From an uncultured Candidatus Saccharibacteria bacterium (lineage in GTDB: Bacteria > Patescibacteria > Saccharimonadia > Saccharimonadales > UBA6022), in the NCBI GenBank assembly GCA_946886125.1, contig CAMPHY010000015.1, positions 1 through 13,650 of the forward strand: 13,650 bases of DNA, written 5' to 3'. The translations under genes were made by a program, and so were the position numbers. This document shows, piece after piece, positions 13,505 through 13,650 of the stretch; within the stretch, counting starts at the first letter, position 1; the number at the start of each line of letters is the position of its first letter. The notes below the pieces were generated by a model, which made no database searches, was not told the origin of the DNA, and saw nothing but the letters and a program-made list of their open reading frames with translations.

Positions 13505-13534
13505 TATACTGTTAGATATCAATAACGAAGGAGG
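13505..13534 (+). promoter_or_regulatory. -10 box and Shine-Dalgarno for the AHSA1-like gene
   Basis: TATACT at 13505-13510 would start transcription near 13517, leaving a leader of about 20 nt. AAGGAGG at 13528-13534 lies 4 nt before ATG 13539 and is a strong ribosome binding site. Confidence 0.55.
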
Positions 13535-13538
13535 TTTT

Positions 13539-13650
13539 ATGGACATTAAAGAAAAAGATAATCTTATTATTCTTTCACGAGTGTTTAACGCGCCGAAGGA
13601 ACTTGTTTTTTCAGCATTCCAAAATCCGCTTATTACAAAATAGTGGGGAC
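13539..13650 (+). pseudogene. AHSA1/SRPBCC family gene with an early in-frame TAG, cut by the window end
   Basis: The first 34 codons encode the start of an AHSA1-type SRPBCC domain: LSRVFNAPKELVFSAFQNP (12-30) matches the family pattern in which a beta strand with Arg-x-Phe-x-Ala-Pro leads into a helix. Family members normally continue with Lys-Trp-Trp-Gly shortly after. Here codon 34 is Lys, codon 35 is TAG (13641-13643) and codons 36-37 are Trp-Gly, so the stop stands exactly where the first Trp (TGG) is expected. This is a single-base change. The strong ribosome binding site shows recent function. It may be a nonsense mutation, strain variation, a sequencing error or readthrough; the remainder lies beyond the window. 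Confidence 0.6.

Noticed and set aside
1..13650. UGA recoding as in Gracilibacteria
   Set aside because: UGA ends several clear genes (32-382, the DUF1653 gene, murT and the OpgC-like gene), and no conserved domain contains an internal UGA.
1..13650. CRISPR array, insertion sequence, prophage or defence island
   Set aside because: No regular repeats, transposase, integrase or known defence proteins are present; the region reads as core chromosome.

Overview
The window looks like chromosomal DNA of a Patescibacteria (CPR) bacterium, most likely Candidatus Saccharibacteria (TM7). The reasons are small tightly packed genes, many promoters placed right against start codons, a MurT/GatD peptidoglycan-amidation pair of the Gram-positive type, a membrane-anchored Clp-like ATPase paired with a small membrane protein, and several short proteins I associate with this group (DUF1653, zf-TFIIB, CBU_0592-like). 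UGA is used as a normal stop, which argues against the UGA-recoding Gracilibacteria/Absconditabacteria. I made this assignment from memory of families, without a search. I see no transposase, integrase, prophage or CRISPR array.

Layout. 1-1435: an orphan basic protein, tRNA-His with its own promoter, an intrinsic terminator, a minus-strand ATP-grasp enzyme, and tRNA-Arg(UCU), whose promoter overlaps that of the ATP-grasp gene. 1476-4420: five plus-strand genes for a HAM1/ITPase-like house-cleaning enzyme, a DUF1653 protein, a flavodoxin-fold reductase, a membrane-anchored surface protein and a YfcE-like metallophosphatase. 4424-6360: a minus-strand operon of a zinc-ribbon protein, a 42-residue membrane peptide and two overlapping alpha/beta hydrolases. 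6466-6699: a three-helix membrane protein. 6734-9543: a minus-strand two-gene unit of a small membrane protein and a highly divergent membrane-anchored Clp-type AAA+ protein. 9663-11659: murT-gatD, translationally coupled. 11666-13255: peroxiredoxin Bcp and, divergently, an OpgC-type membrane acyltransferase. 13323-13650: tRNA-Pro, a strong terminator, and the start of an AHSA1/SRPBCC gene interrupted by an in-frame TAG.

Several genes act at the envelope. MurT-GatD would amidate D-glutamate of the peptidoglycan precursor, the OpgC-like protein would acylate an envelope glycan, the hydrolases may act on lipids or esters, and the Clp-like pair sits at the membrane. The ITPase, Bcp, flavodoxin and metallophosphatase are general maintenance functions.

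The most notable item is the Clp-like protein. Its second AAA+ ATPase site is intact, but the first has lost its catalytic Glu, sensor and arginine fingers. Both substrate-gripping pore loops, the ClpP-docking tripeptide and the middle domain are also missing, so it is probably not a conventional unfoldase. A second theme is promoter placement: in eight genes a -10 hexamer ends 6-8 nt before the start codon, which predicts leaderless mRNAs, while four other genes carry Shine-Dalgarno sequences.
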